A stretch of DNA of 64,000 nucleotides from Tetramitus jugosus (lineage: Eukaryota; Heterolobosea; Eutetramitea; Acrasida; Vahlkampfiidae). A program made the position numbers and the translations under genes. The notes under the pieces are model-generated. The model was given only the letters and a program-made list of their open reading frames with translations, ran no database searches and had not been told where the DNA came from. Below are positions 51,623-61,052 of this stretch, one piece after another (the first letter of the stretch is position 1; every line of letters begins with the position of its first letter). Location: contig OW569368.1 in the NCBI GenBank assembly GCA_937625935.1, positions 372,001-436,000 of the forward strand. The letters are read 5' to 3'.

Positions 51623-52350
51623 ATGGGACAAGAACCAAGTACCATGTTTCTTGACCGATTAATGTTTTCTTCGTCATCAACTCCTTCATCGAGTTCCTAC
51701 TCATCTGAAGCATTTCGGAACGCTCAGTATAATCGAAAGTATCACGGAAGCGATCAATTCTGGAGTCAACAATATCAAAATAATAACCACAGTAACTACA
51801 CGAGCAAGACTTCTTACTATTACAATGATGGTTCTGACAAAAGTAATCAAAATCCTGAATACGAAGAGTATAGCAACCCTCGTTCTCAAATGAAGAATTT
51901 TAAAGAAAAGGTATGTATTTTTGGAAGGTGATTAGCACTACTTGAATCGTTTTGATGACTGACGATTGTTTTGAAATAATGTGTCAGATGGCCAATGGAA
52001 TTATTTGGAGGCATGTACTATTATTTGCACTGTGTGCATTCTATGTCAAAAAGTTTATCTTTAGGGAGACTGGTGACAAAACGGATGACATTGTTGCAGA
52101 GAAGAACCCTGGTTACTTGTCGTACAAGAAACCCGCAAAGCTACCATCCAGAGTGACAACAAACAGAGAAGAATTTCTTGAAAACAGAAAGAAGATGAAA
52201 TCTTACCAACTGTGCAAGCACAGCGACCTAAACCATGCGTCCTGGAACATCAACCAAATTTCTCCATGCATTGTTGCATCTCTCTTCACAACATTGATAT
52301 ATACCTTGATTGAGTCGACGACTCCCTCTGCAAGATCCTTTAAGATTTAG
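51623..52350 (+). CDS. Unknown small membrane-associated protein (2 exons)
   Basis: Exon 1 is 51623-51910 and exon 2 is 51988-52350, with a 77-bp GTATGT...GTCAG intron in phase 0; the product is 216 residues. The N-terminal 95 residues are Ser/Tyr/Asn-rich low complexity. Exon 2 opens with a hydrophobic stretch 'VLLFALCAFYV' flanked by Arg and Lys-Lys, a likely single membrane segment. It continues with a conserved-looking basic block ('PGYLSYKKPAKLPSR', 'REEFLENRKKMKSYQLCKH'). Not recognised. An ATG at 51644 is an alternative start. Confidence 0.55.
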
Positions 52351-52379
52351 TTTCTCCTGTGTTGCGTTCCAGAGATATA

Positions 52380-53615
52380 ATGGTCGAAGATAATGGTTGT
52401 CCCTTCATCAAGAAGATCTTTTTGGAGCTCCGATCGGACTCTCACTTCCTTTCAAATTTCACACATTCTCCAGCAACTACCCAAACCACGGCAGTCCGTT
52501 TTCTCTCATTTGTTAAGAACCAAAGTCACACCACCAAACAACCAACAAAACCAACCCAACACAATGAGTCAACAATTGAGTTATCATTGGTGGCCAACGT
52601 TGGCCTCGACCCTATTCTGAACACGTACGAACAGACATTTTTGTTCGATGCAAGTGAACCCAACGTGCTGCACAAGTACACTCATATTATGCCCTTCACA
52701 ACAGTCATTTGCTATTTGGTCATTGTCTTTTCATTGCCAAAGATCCTAATGTTGCTATCCACCACAAATAAGAAGAACAGAAGCAGCACACACATGAATG
52801 AAGAAGAAGAAGAACAAAAGAAGAAGCAAAAGAATTCATTGACAATGTTAAAGTTGATCATGGCAGCTTGGAATTTGACACTGTCCGTTGGTTCTGCCAT
52901 CATGTTTTTGGGTATTACGATTCCTTATGCGAACAGAGTGGCAAAGTACGGTTTTTTGAATTCAATGTGTGACTCAATGGGAGTGTTCTATCGTCCATCA
53001 GCAATGATCTTTTGGGCTCATTACTTTGTGTTGTCAAAGTATGCTGAGCTGTTGGACACTGTGTTGTTGATTGTGAAGAATCCTGAGAGACCAGTGCCAT
53101 TCCTGCACTATTATCATCATTCTACCGTCTTGTTGTTTAGTTGGTATGCAGAGGAGTATCACTTCTCTGTTGGTTTCTGGTTCTGTATGATCAATGCTCT
53201 CATCCATTCATTCATGTACTTTTATTATTTTTTGACCGTAAGTAGTTCGTACTATAGTTACGCAAACAAACACATCTTTTGTTGTTCTGTCTAACATTTG
53301 GGTGATTTTGGAATCATTGACTTTGAATTCTTCTTTTGTTTCAACTTCATTCGATGTGTTAGGAATTGGGGTATAGAAATGTTAACCATGGGACAAATTG
53401 CTCAAATGGTAGCCGGTATTGTTCTCACTTCCCTCTGGTTCAGAGAGTACTTGAAGACAAAGTCATGTGACTGTACTCGACCAATCGAGATGATTGTTGC
53501 CTGTATTTTGATGTATGGAAGCTATTTGTTCCTATTTGTTCGCTTCTTCATCTTGAGATACAGACAAAAGACAAGTTCGAGAGCTCCAACACCAAAAGGT
53601 GGAAAGGAGCAATAG
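52380..53615 (+). CDS. ELO-family very-long-chain fatty acid elongase (2 exons, splice uncertain)
   Basis: ELO landmarks are clear: 'YAELLDTVLLIVKNP', the His box 'FLHYYHHSTVLLFSW', and 'NALIHSFMYFYYFLT', followed in the next exon by 'NWGIEMLTMGQIAQM' and a basic C-terminal tail. ELO proteins are ER membrane 3-ketoacyl-CoA synthases that condense malonyl-CoA with a fatty acyl-CoA. The strong GTAAGT donor at 53238 does not keep frame with the acceptor at 53361-53362; a donor at 53249 (GTACTA) does, giving about 373 residues. The start is also uncertain: ATG 52380 is first in frame and gives an unusually long N-terminus, while an ATG in good A/C-rich context at 52564 is one frame off. Family is sure, the gene model is not. 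Confidence 0.8.
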
Positions 53616-53926
53616 AAAAACCACGGTATTCCCATATAAGTATACTTATGACCTCATTGTGAGTCTTTGTGTGCATGCGTGCAATTCAAACAATCCCTTA
53701 CTGTAAAAGAAATCCAAAAAAACATGACATTCACTTTATACCTTTCGATGCTGTCTCTTGGAGGAGATATTGGATTACGCCTCTCCACACAAAGAACTGA
53801 TGTTCTGATCAAGGCGAAAAGCTCATTAAAATTAGGTATTTCGCCCTATTCCCATTCTTGATCTCTGAGTCGCTGTAATTCAATTCCATCACGAACCAGA
53901 AAACAACAACACACGTTCTGAAAAAA
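53616..53926. other. Intergenic region
   Basis: A 311-bp gap with an A-rich leader before the next ATG (53895-53926). A small frame at 53724-53861 is not supported by any similarity or context. Confidence 0.35.
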
Positions 53927-54742
53927 ATGAAAACAAGTACTTTGGTCTCCACTGCCTCCTGTCTCATCAACTGTGTGTTGGCACTGTACTTTGACTTTCA
54001 TGTGTTTTTCAATCCAAATGACAAAACTTTTGTGAGAGACTCCCATGTCAAGCTGTACACTGTTTTCAAGTCATTGGCTGCCTTTAGCTTTTTGTACCTC
54101 TGCCTCCACAATTATCGCCAGAGTGTGCACAAGACGATGGCAAAACTGATTTTGTTGGGCCAGTTTTTGTCTGTGATTGGTGACATCATGTTAGCTCTCA
54201 GCTATTTCCAAGAAGTGTACTTTTTGATTGGTGGTGCGAGCTTCCTGTTTGCTCACGTAGCTTACATGAGTGCATTCGTGTCCAATATTCTTCTGTCTCT
54301 CAAGAAGGGCCGCGAGAAGGAGAATCAGTCAGGCTCCAATTTACAGTGGATTCGCTACTCGTTCTCGTTTATTTCAGTTGCGTCGTACTTTATTGGATTT
54401 TGCTATGTGATTCCTTCTATCAAGCCAGAATTGACAAGTTTGAGAACATTGGCCATTGCCTATACAATTATGATTACAATCATGGTTGGTTTAAGTCCAG
54501 CAGGTGAGAACTTGTTTGTTCCTGCGGTTGCAGCTCCAACGACAAACGACAACAAGAAGCAAGCACCAAAGCAAGTGTTGAACAAAAAGTTTGTTTACCG
54601 TGTGGTAGGCAGTTTCTTCTTCTATCTTTCTGACATTTGTGTAGCCAGAAACAAGTTTATTGGAGAGGACTTTATGATTAACAAGGCCGTTGGTCTTCCT
54701 CTGTACTTTGTCGCACAACTGATCATTGCTTCCTCTCTGTAG
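53927..54742 (+). CDS. TMEM86/YhhN family membrane protein (lysoplasmalogenase-like)
   Basis: A 271-residue single-exon protein with about eight hydrophobic segments. The family signature is present: 'GQFLSVIGDIMLAL' followed by 'FLIGGASFLFAHVAYM' in the first half, and 'GSFFFYLSDICVARNKF' near the C-terminus, each carrying the conserved G-D and S-D acidic residues embedded in the membrane. TMEM86A/B hydrolyse the vinyl-ether bond of lysoplasmalogens in animals, and bacterial YhhN relatives are similar. Whether this organism makes plasmalogens cannot be seen from the window, so the reaction is inferred from the family. A cytosolic Lys/Glu-rich loop lies at about 126-138. Confidence 0.78.
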   Translation: MKTSTLVSTASCLINCVLALYFDFHVFFNPNDKTFVRDSHVKLYTVFKSLAAFSFLYLCLHNYRQSVHKTMAKLILLGQFLSVIGDIMLALSYFQEVYFLIGGASFLFAHVAYMSAFVSNILLSLKKGREKENQSGSNLQWIRYSFSFISVASYFIGFCYVIPSIKPELTSLRTLAIAYTIMITIMVGLSPAGENLFVPAVAAPTTNDNKKQAPKQVLNKKFVYRVVGSFFFYLSDICVARNKFIGEDFMINKAVGLPLYFVAQLIIASSL

Positions 54743-55024
54743 AATCTCTCTCATCGGTGGTCGGACAACACTTCACATAAATGGCTAACAAACCTCCTCC
54801 TACTATCCATCTCCTAAATGAAGCAATTGTCAACTTGCACTCAAAAGCATCCAGATAAGGAGTCACACTCATGAAACCTTTGTATTCTTCAACGAATCAA
54901 AAATCAAAATAGTTTCGCCGCGAACAGAAGCTTCAACCAGACACGAACGGAGTAAACACAAAGATTCAAACAACGAACAAGCAAACAAGTGACGAACAGC
55001 CAACCAACCAGATATAACACAAGC

Positions 55025-55783
55025 ATGCAAACAAAGTTTTTCTCAGTCAAGAGACTGGCACAGTTTTATGCCCACCATATTGCTAACAATCCACTGAAAA
55101 CACAGTCGGCAACTGCTGGTACATTGTTTCTCATTGGTGACTTGATGTGTCAAACGATAGAGTACAATACATCTACGACGTCGATAAAGAAGGAAACTGG
55201 TTTCGAGTTGGATTGGATGAGAACTGCAAAGATGGCTTCGTTTGGTTACTTGTTTGGTCCCGCGTCATATTTTTGGTATCGTTTACTGGATAAGAAGGTT
55301 GTGTTCAAGTCAGCGGCCAAAGTTGCCGCGACCGCCGCTCCGCTCGCAAGTAAAGTGAGACCCAATGTGAAAACAGTCGTATCAAAAGTCGTGATTGATG
55401 AAATGTTATTTTCTCCGGCGTGTATTGTAAGCTTGTTTGGTTTTGTAACGTTGTTGAATGGCGGTGGATTTGGCGATATTAGCAATAAGCTAAAGAATGA
55501 TTTTGGGAGGACGTTTGTGAGCGACATGTGTGTTTGGGTTCCCGCCCAAACTGTAAACTTTTATTTTGTTCCGACGTTGTATCGGGTGTTATTCGTGAGT
55601 TTTATCAGTGTGTTTTGGAATTGTTATTTGAGTTTTATGACGAATCGTGTCACGAGTGAGGAGACCATCAGTGGTGAAGAACAAAAGACAATAGGGGAAG
55701 TGGGTATAGAGAAGATTAAGTTTAAAGAACTAGGGAAGGAAACAAATGTAGTGAAGAAATTAGAGCTTTCGACTGAACAGTAG
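55025..55783 (+). CDS. Mpv17/PMP22 family membrane protein
   Basis: A 252-residue product from the first ATG (55025); a GTG further up is ignored. The N-terminus 'LAQFYAHHIANNPLKTQSATAG' matches the Mpv17 opening (W/F-x-x-Y...L..PLxTqa...G), followed by 'GDLMCQTIE', 'GPASYFWYRLLD' and the C-terminal signature 'WVPAQTVNFYFVPTLYRVLF...FWNCYLSF'. Members are four-pass proteins of mitochondrial inner or peroxisomal membranes thought to act as channels affecting metabolite or nucleotide balance. A Lys/Ala-rich insert sits at about 95-120. The C-terminal 35 residues are a charged tail not usual in the family. Confidence 0.85.
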   Translation: MQTKFFSVKRLAQFYAHHIANNPLKTQSATAGTLFLIGDLMCQTIEYNTSTTSIKKETGFELDWMRTAKMASFGYLFGPASYFWYRLLDKKVVFKSAAKVAATAAPLASKVRPNVKTVVSKVVIDEMLFSPACIVSLFGFVTLLNGGGFGDISNKLKNDFGRTFVSDMCVWVPAQTVNFYFVPTLYRVLFVSFISVFWNCYLSFMTNRVTSEETISGEEQKTIGEVGIEKIKFKELGKETNVVKKLELSTEQ

Positions 55784-55902
55784 TAAATGAACTGTTGAAT
55801 TGTTGAATCACACATGTGTGAATGTTTGTTTGTTGTTCGATTGTTGTGTAGTTTTTATTTACAAATGGGTGTTTGAGTGAATGCCTTCACCAAAGGGTCT
55901 AT

Positions 55903-56724
55903 TTACAAGCCCAAGTTCATATTTTGCATTTGGGACACTGGCACAGAAGTGTAAGTGCTAGTTGTTGTTGTACCCATCATTGGAGCAGTAGTCATCATTG
56001 TTGGGTTAGCGGTCATCATTGTAGGTGCCGGATTCAGTGGTTGCTGTTGAATGATGGTAGTTGCTGGATGGATTGGTCCCAACTTGTCATGCTTCAAATC
56101 GTGCATGAGCTTGGCGTTTTCCATTCTACCTCCCACTCCAGCACTGCCAGTGTTGAATGCGGCAGCTTCTCTCTTTTCTCTCTTCTTCCAAGCTCTCTTT
56201 TCCTTTCTTGTCAACTTTGGACCTTTGGTGCTATCAAAGGCTGGTGTGGCTCCGGTTTGACCAACGACGACAGGCATGGAATAAAATGTTTCATGCAAAG
56301 TTTTTTCAACCTCAATAGAAGTTCCTGTCAGACCAGTACCAGTAGTGGCAGCAGTAGTGGCTCCAGTGGTGGCTCCAGTGGTTGCGATTCCCTTCTTGTT
56401 CTTGTTCTTTTTCAATTTCTTTGCTTGTCTTCTACTCTTCCACTTTCCCATCACTCCATGAGCAGGAGCAGCAGTCGTGGTTGTTGTTGGCGCGACACCA
56501 GTTGTTGTTGGTGCTACACCAGTTGTAGGTGGAACACCCATGCCAGTTGCTGTTGAAGCCATCATGGGTTGTTGAACAGGAAGGGTAGTTGTGGACAATC
56601 TAGGATCCACTCCCTTAACGATACCTGCGTCACTATAGGTGCCGTAGGAAGCGTTAAGTCCTTGCTCTGTGACTGGATATTGTTGGAATTGAGTTGTGGT
56701 TGGGTTCAAATTTGTTTCGACCAT
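55903..56724 (-). CDS. Low-complexity Thr/Pro/Met-rich protein of unknown function
   Basis: A 273-residue single-exon frame with an ATG start. Both ends are Thr/Pro/Gly/Met-rich with short repeats ('GVAPTTTGVAPTTT', 'MMTANPTMMTTAPMMG'). Two basic clusters ('KWKSRRQAKKLKKNKNKKG' and 'LTRKEKRAWKKREKRE') flank a conserved-looking middle containing 'VEKTLHETFYSMPVVVG'. Such a mix of basic helices in a disordered protein may bind nucleic acid or membranes, but no domain is recognised. The opposite strand is also open over much of this length owing to the same repeats, so strand choice rests on the ATG, basic blocks and 3' context. Confidence 0.55.
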   Translation of the reverse strand: MVETNLNPTTTQFQQYPVTEQGLNASYGTYSDAGIVKGVDPRLSTTTLPVQQPMMASTATGMGVPPTTGVAPTTTGVAPTTTTTAAPAHGVMGKWKSRRQAKKLKKNKNKKGIATTGATTGATTAATTGTGLTGTSIEVEKTLHETFYSMPVVVGQTGATPAFDSTKGPKLTRKEKRAWKKREKREAAAFNTGSAGVGGRMENAKLMHDLKHDKLGPIHPATTIIQQQPLNPAPTMMTANPTMMTTAPMMGTTTTSTYTSVPVSQMQNMNLGL

Positions 56725-57063
56725 TGTTTGCTATTTTGTTTGAAGGTGCAGATGAGTGTATTTCGTTGGTTTGTTGTCTTTCAAATGTCCCAGAGAGGGA
56801 AGTGAAATACTTTTAAATGCCTAGATCCAATGTATTTTCATCCTCCTTATCAGTGTGGATGTCTATTTCGATACCCGTCGTGTTTCTCCGAATCACCGAA
56901 TCCTATAAAATTGTGGCGGGTTGACCTTGACTAAAAAAATGCAGGTGGAAAACAAGGAACAAAAACGGTAATCTTTACAAATGTGCAAGGTTGACCCGCA
57001 TGTTCAAAGATTTCATGGATTGAGACTATTTATTATTATTATTTACACTACAACACTAACAGT
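56725..57063. other. Intergenic region
   Basis: A 339-bp gap between two minus-strand genes. It includes an AT-rich stretch at 57027-57055, probably the 3' region of the uricase gene. No gene is seen. Confidence 0.35.
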
Positions 57064-58104
57064 TTACAATCTTGATGGAGTGTTAAATCGAGTTCCATTT
57101 CTCTCATTGGAGTGATTTGGCTTGGCACCACGCACAATCTCAGCTTGAATCAATCCCATTGGGTCATCCTGTGGGAAGAAGACTTCATTGTTGTTCTCAA
57201 GATTAAATCTCTTGAGGTCAAACAAGAAGCAATGCAAGTTTGGCAATGAAATAAAGATGGATTCAACACTGGATTCAGCCTCCAAAATCAATGATCCCAT
57301 CTCGTACAGTGTCAACTGAACAGAGTCAGAGTATGTTCCCTTGACTGGATCACCAGCAAACTCTTCAATCAAAATTCTCATGACAGTTGCAAAAATGCGA
57401 TCAAAATCAACAATGAAAAACTTTTGAGAAAGGTTGACTGGGAGTTGAAGAGAAGGCTTTCCATCAGCCAACCACTTCTTGGCACTGGAGATGACAGATG
57501 GGCTGTACTTCCAATTGGCAAACACATTGGTTCTCACAATTCTTTCTGTAGTCTCTGGCAATGTAGTAAACTTGCATCGATTGAATTTTGTGAAACCGGA
57601 TTGAGTCGTCTTTGCCACAATCAAGTCCTTGATACCAGTTTCCATCTCCAAATCAGCACCCTTTCTCTCCGTCTTCAATGCACAGAAACGAACATAGGGT
57701 TGCTTCTTTTGGAAGGCATGATGATGAGGTTGTCCCTTGACAGTCAATCTCTCCCAAATGGTCTCTTCAATCTTGATATCGACACCACTGACATGATCAT
57801 ATGTGGTCATAAAGTGCTTTGCTGTCAATAGTGCAAAATCTTCAATAGGTTGACACTTGTGATGCTTTGCAAGCACAAAAACAGTATTCTTGACAGTGTC
57901 TGTTGGCACAATCATGGAATTGTCACCATAGTAGTAAGAATCACCAAATTGTTCACCGAGGAGCAAGACTTGAACGTTGAGCTCAACCATCTCATGACGA
58001 TCTGGGTGCTTGTTGACCTTGACGACACGAACAAGCGATTTTCCGTATTGGTGATTGCCTAGGGAGTACTTTTGAGTGAGGTTTTGAGTTCTGTTGGTGG
58101 CCAT
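57064..58104 (-). CDS. Uricase (urate oxidase), peroxisomal
   Basis: A 346-residue single-exon protein. The family's two T-fold repeats are recognisable: 'YGKSLVRVVKV' with the catalytic Lys, 'MIVPTDTVKNTVFVLAKHH' with the catalytic Thr, 'QSGFTKF', and 'LPNLHCFLFDL' with the conserved His. Uricase is a cofactor-free homotetramer that oxidises urate to 5-hydroxyisourate in purine breakdown. The last three residues are SRL, a canonical type 1 peroxisomal targeting signal. It is about 40 residues longer than typical uricases, with the extra length near the N-terminus and in the acidic end. All catalytic positions look intact. An A/C-rich leader lies before the ATG. Confidence 0.93.
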   Translation of the reverse strand: MATNRTQNLTQKYSLGNHQYGKSLVRVVKVNKHPDRHEMVELNVQVLLLGEQFGDSYYYGDNSMIVPTDTVKNTVFVLAKHHKCQPIEDFALLTAKHFMTTYDHVSGVDIKIEETIWERLTVKGQPHHHAFQKKQPYVRFCALKTERKGADLEMETGIKDLIVAKTTQSGFTKFNRCKFTTLPETTERIVRTNVFANWKYSPSVISSAKKWLADGKPSLQLPVNLSQKFFIVDFDRIFATVMRILIEEFAGDPVKGTYSDSVQLTLYEMGSLILEAESSVESIFISLPNLHCFLFDLKRFNLENNNEVFFPQDDPMGLIQAEIVRGAKPNHSNERNGTRFNTPSRL

Positions 58105-58350
58105 CTTGTCTCTTGTTTGCTATAGCTACGATTCTTGTTGTTTGTTGGTTTTTCCTTGTGTGATTTGAAGAAGAAGAGACAGACAACAGCAACAACACTT
58201 TTTATCAATGTTTTTTGGGGGCCATGGCAAAAATGGAGCGAGCCTTGTAAGCAAAGACTTTTGACCAGGAAAGGAAAGAGTAGGCGGACTTTTAGCTTCA
58301 TCTCCGATTGTCCGGAGAGAAATATTAGTGAGGTGGAATGGTGTCCTTTA

Positions 58351-59286
58351 TCAGTCAATGTCGTCCATGATATCGTCGTCATGATGTTGTAGCGTCAAAG
58401 ACTCACCTACTGTTTGGTTAGGCATGTCTTTGTCGGCTTCAGAACTTGTGGCACCAGACAGTGTTCGTGTGTTGGGGTACACAATGTGGTCAATGAACAT
58501 GTCTCTGACGAGTTGTCGTGCCTGATCCAGAACGACCGTTCCACCGTGCTCCTCGAGTAAATCCTCCTTCGATGGAAAATGGTACTTGTCAGTGAGTTTC
58601 GAAGCAATATGGCTCAACTTACTTGACTTGACAATGTGAACCTTCTTCAACGACGTGGGATCAATAAAGTTCTTGGCCAGAGGAAACAACAGCTTGAACA
58701 ATAGGTTCGGATATAGTACATAGACGGCACCCAGTGTCTCCGGGTAATAATCAGCCACTTTGATGACTCTCCTCAGAGCCACCATATCGGCATTCGCATC
58801 CGTTGCGCCCTCTCGATCCAAAATCATCACCAATTGATCATGAGGAGGCAATGGCAACAAGTACTGAACAGTCTTCTGAACAAAATAAATGACATACTTC
58901 CAGAATCTCTCATGCCCCGGATCTGATCTTTCATCATGCACATGATCCCTCATCTTGTATATGATGACCGGTCGTCCGAATCCATCCCTGCCATGAACAA
59001 ACAACTGCCCTGATTGAATATAGTCTGCAACGTCCTTCTTTTTGATGGTATGAGGCTTGAATTCTTGTACCCATGCCATACGTTCCCTAAACATCTGCTC
59101 TGCCTTACTCAAATCAAACGATCTGGCTCTCAGAAACCGAATGAGCGTGGCCGTGTTCTTGCAATGCACCGGAAAATCTGAGTTGAGCCTAGATTTGAGA
59201 TTCTGAAGGATCAGATCCTCGTCACCTGATAATTGCCTTTCAGCATGTTCATTGCGCTGCACATTCGGCAAGTCATAAGACTCCAT
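58351..59286 (-). CDS. SEC14/CRAL-TRIO lipid-transfer protein
   Basis: A 311-residue single-exon cytosolic protein. A CRAL-TRIO N-terminal helical domain (about 30-85; 'TATLIRFLRARSFDLSKAEQM') precedes the lipid-binding lobe (about 95-260) with 'GRDGFGRPVIIYKM', 'MILDREGATDAN' and 'YYPETLGAVYVLYPNLLFKLLFPLAKNFID', the classic gating-helix block, ending with 'LLEEHGGT'. SEC14 proteins exchange phosphatidylinositol and phosphatidylcholine or other hydrophobic ligands between membranes and feed PI kinases. The ligand here is unknown. The C-terminal 40 residues are acidic. Its start is 218 bp from the divergent tail-collar-domain gene. Confidence 0.9.
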   Translation of the reverse strand: MESYDLPNVQRNEHAERQLSGDEDLILQNLKSRLNSDFPVHCKNTATLIRFLRARSFDLSKAEQMFRERMAWVQEFKPHTIKKKDVADYIQSGQLFVHGRDGFGRPVIIYKMRDHVHDERSDPGHERFWKYVIYFVQKTVQYLLPLPPHDQLVMILDREGATDANADMVALRRVIKVADYYPETLGAVYVLYPNLLFKLLFPLAKNFIDPTSLKKVHIVKSSKLSHIASKLTDKYHFPSKEDLLEEHGGTVVLDQARQLVRDMFIDHIVYPNTRTLSGATSSEADKDMPNQTVGESLTLQHHDDDIMDDID

Positions 59287-59504
59287 TCAGCTTCAGTAAG
59301 GTGGCTGTTGACTGTTTTTGTTGTTCTCGCGTGTTTGTTCGCTGCTCCAGTCTCCGATTGATTCCGATTGAACGTACGATATTCGCACCCGACATTTGTG
59401 CATCACCCGTCATCCTTTTTGTCTCGAAACAGTCCTGATAAAAAAAAAATCAACTTCTCAGCTGTACAACACCCAACAACCAACAACAACAACCAACTCA
59501 CATC

Positions 59505-60929
59505 ATGTTGTCACAACTATTCGGCACGAGCTTGAACAATAACAACTATAGCAGTAGTCCAACTACGACTACTCCCACGAATGCAGTCTCCTTTACCAAC
59601 TTTAACAATAGCTCTTCTGCCTTTGGTAACAACAATAGTAACAGCAGTAACATTTATAGAGTATCACTCACACGTGATCACCTTGTCGTGTTCAACACAA
59701 ATCTCACCCGCACCGCACTGGTGGATGACAACAATCGGAGTTTTTTTGATCCCGACTCAAAGCCCGGTCTTTACGCCGCTTTGATGAACAAATTGACGGG
59801 AGCGGTGGATCAGCAATTGTATGTGTCGAGCTTTGAAAATTTGGAGCACACGGCACTGTTAATCCTGCTCTTGTCGCGTCACAAGACCACTCTCATAAAC
59901 AACACAACATCGAATCACAACAATGAAGATGTTCATTTCTTGTGTTTGGCATCCAAGGGAAAATGGTTTACGAGCGACGGTTTAAAAATGTATGGCGCAC
60001 TCGTCGAAAAAATGCAACAAATGTTTCACTATTCGATGCCAAGCTACGGAGAAGCGGAGAATCAACGATTTTTTGCCATCTACGATGTGGAGTCCAAAAT
60101 TTCCGTTTCCAAGCACTCAAGCAAGCAAAGCTTTTCGACGAACAATACGAGCAGCAGCAGTAGTGGATATGAGAGGTTGCTTGATGAAGAGGATCGTTCA
60201 TCATCCAAACGATCCTTTGCCTCATCCCCTTCCATTACCAACTCACCTTCATTGTCTTCCTCATTCTCGTCTTCCTTGACTCCACAACAAGAAGAGGATC
60301 CTGACATGATGAACACTGGTATTGAGTTCTTGTATGTAGATTGTCCTGTGACTCTACGCAGAATTCCTCACGTCTTCCATGAGACTGTGAGACGACTGGA
60401 GACTGAGATTGATCAATTGAGAGACAATGTGAATCGAGTCATGACTTGTTTGAATGAATCAATGGAATCAACTGATTCGCGAAGAGTGCAGGAAGAATGT
60501 GAACATGGTAGTGGCAATCCTAGTCATGGCAGTAGTGTGGTGAGTGATGAACCGATTGGAACGATTAAAATGTTTTTGGGATCGAATTTACCCAATGGTT
60601 GGTTGCCATGTTATGGTCAAGTGTTGAACAGGGACGAGTTTGAACAATTGTACAGTAACGTGACATCTAGTCATTATCAGTTTAGAGTGTCGGATAAGCA
60701 GTTTCGGTTGCCTTGTCTGTGTCAACCACAGTTGCCCATTGTTGCAAGTCCTCAGACTGGTCTTCATCCAATCATGGAGAATGATCAGTTTGGAGGCATG
60801 ACTGTTCATGATAGGTACGAGCCAGTGTCATTGGACAGTATACCATATGTGACAACCAGTTCAGACAGAGGCAGCGCACAGGTGGATCACGATATGAACA
60901 GTGTGTGTTACATTATTAAGGCATTGTAA
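59505..60929 (+). CDS. Protein with C-terminal phage tail-collar domain
   Basis: A 474-residue single-exon protein. Residues 1-50 are Asn/Ser/Thr-rich. Residues about 50-200 form an uncharacterised folded region ('RVSLTRDHLVVFNTNL', 'VHFLCLASKGKWFTSDG'). A Ser-rich linker (about 205-265) leads to 'VDCPVTLRRIPHVFHETVRRLE' and a short coiled coil. The last about 130 residues match the phage tail-collar fold: 'PIGTIKMFLGSNLPNGWLPC' followed by 'GQVLNRDEFEQLYSNV' and 'FRLPCL', ending with a 'VCYIIKAL' strand as in collar and fibre-tip proteins. In phages these domains sit at fibre tips; their role in eukaryotes is unknown. The gene has a eukaryote-style A/C-rich leader and no phage neighbours. 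Confidence 0.75.
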   Translation: MLSQLFGTSLNNNNYSSSPTTTTPTNAVSFTNFNNSSSAFGNNNSNSSNIYRVSLTRDHLVVFNTNLTRTALVDDNNRSFFDPDSKPGLYAALMNKLTGAVDQQLYVSSFENLEHTALLILLLSRHKTTLINNTTSNHNNEDVHFLCLASKGKWFTSDGLKMYGALVEKMQQMFHYSMPSYGEAENQRFFAIYDVESKISVSKHSSKQSFSTNNTSSSSSGYERLLDEEDRSSSKRSFASSPSITNSPSLSSSFSSSLTPQQEEDPDMMNTGIEFLYVDCPVTLRRIPHVFHETVRRLETEIDQLRDNVNRVMTCLNESMESTDSRRVQEECEHGSGNPSHGSSVVSDEPIGTIKMFLGSNLPNGWLPCYGQVLNRDEFEQLYSNVTSSHYQFRVSDKQFRLPCLCQPQLPIVASPQTGLHPIMENDQFGGMTVHDRYEPVSLDSIPYVTTSSDRGSAQVDHDMNSVCYIIKAL

Positions 60930-61052
60930 GAATTAGTATTATATGGTTCCACGAATAACTTGGATGGAATACCAATAAAAGTGGACAAAGAGATTGATAA
61001 TAATTGGCTCATTTCGCAGCCATTTGACAAGTAAATAGAATCTTGAATGTTT

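Noticed and set aside
59505-60929. Integrated phage or virus as the source of the tail-collar gene
   Set aside because: Neighbours are normal eukaryotic genes, and no capsid, terminase or polymerase gene is nearby. A captured domain is the simpler reading.
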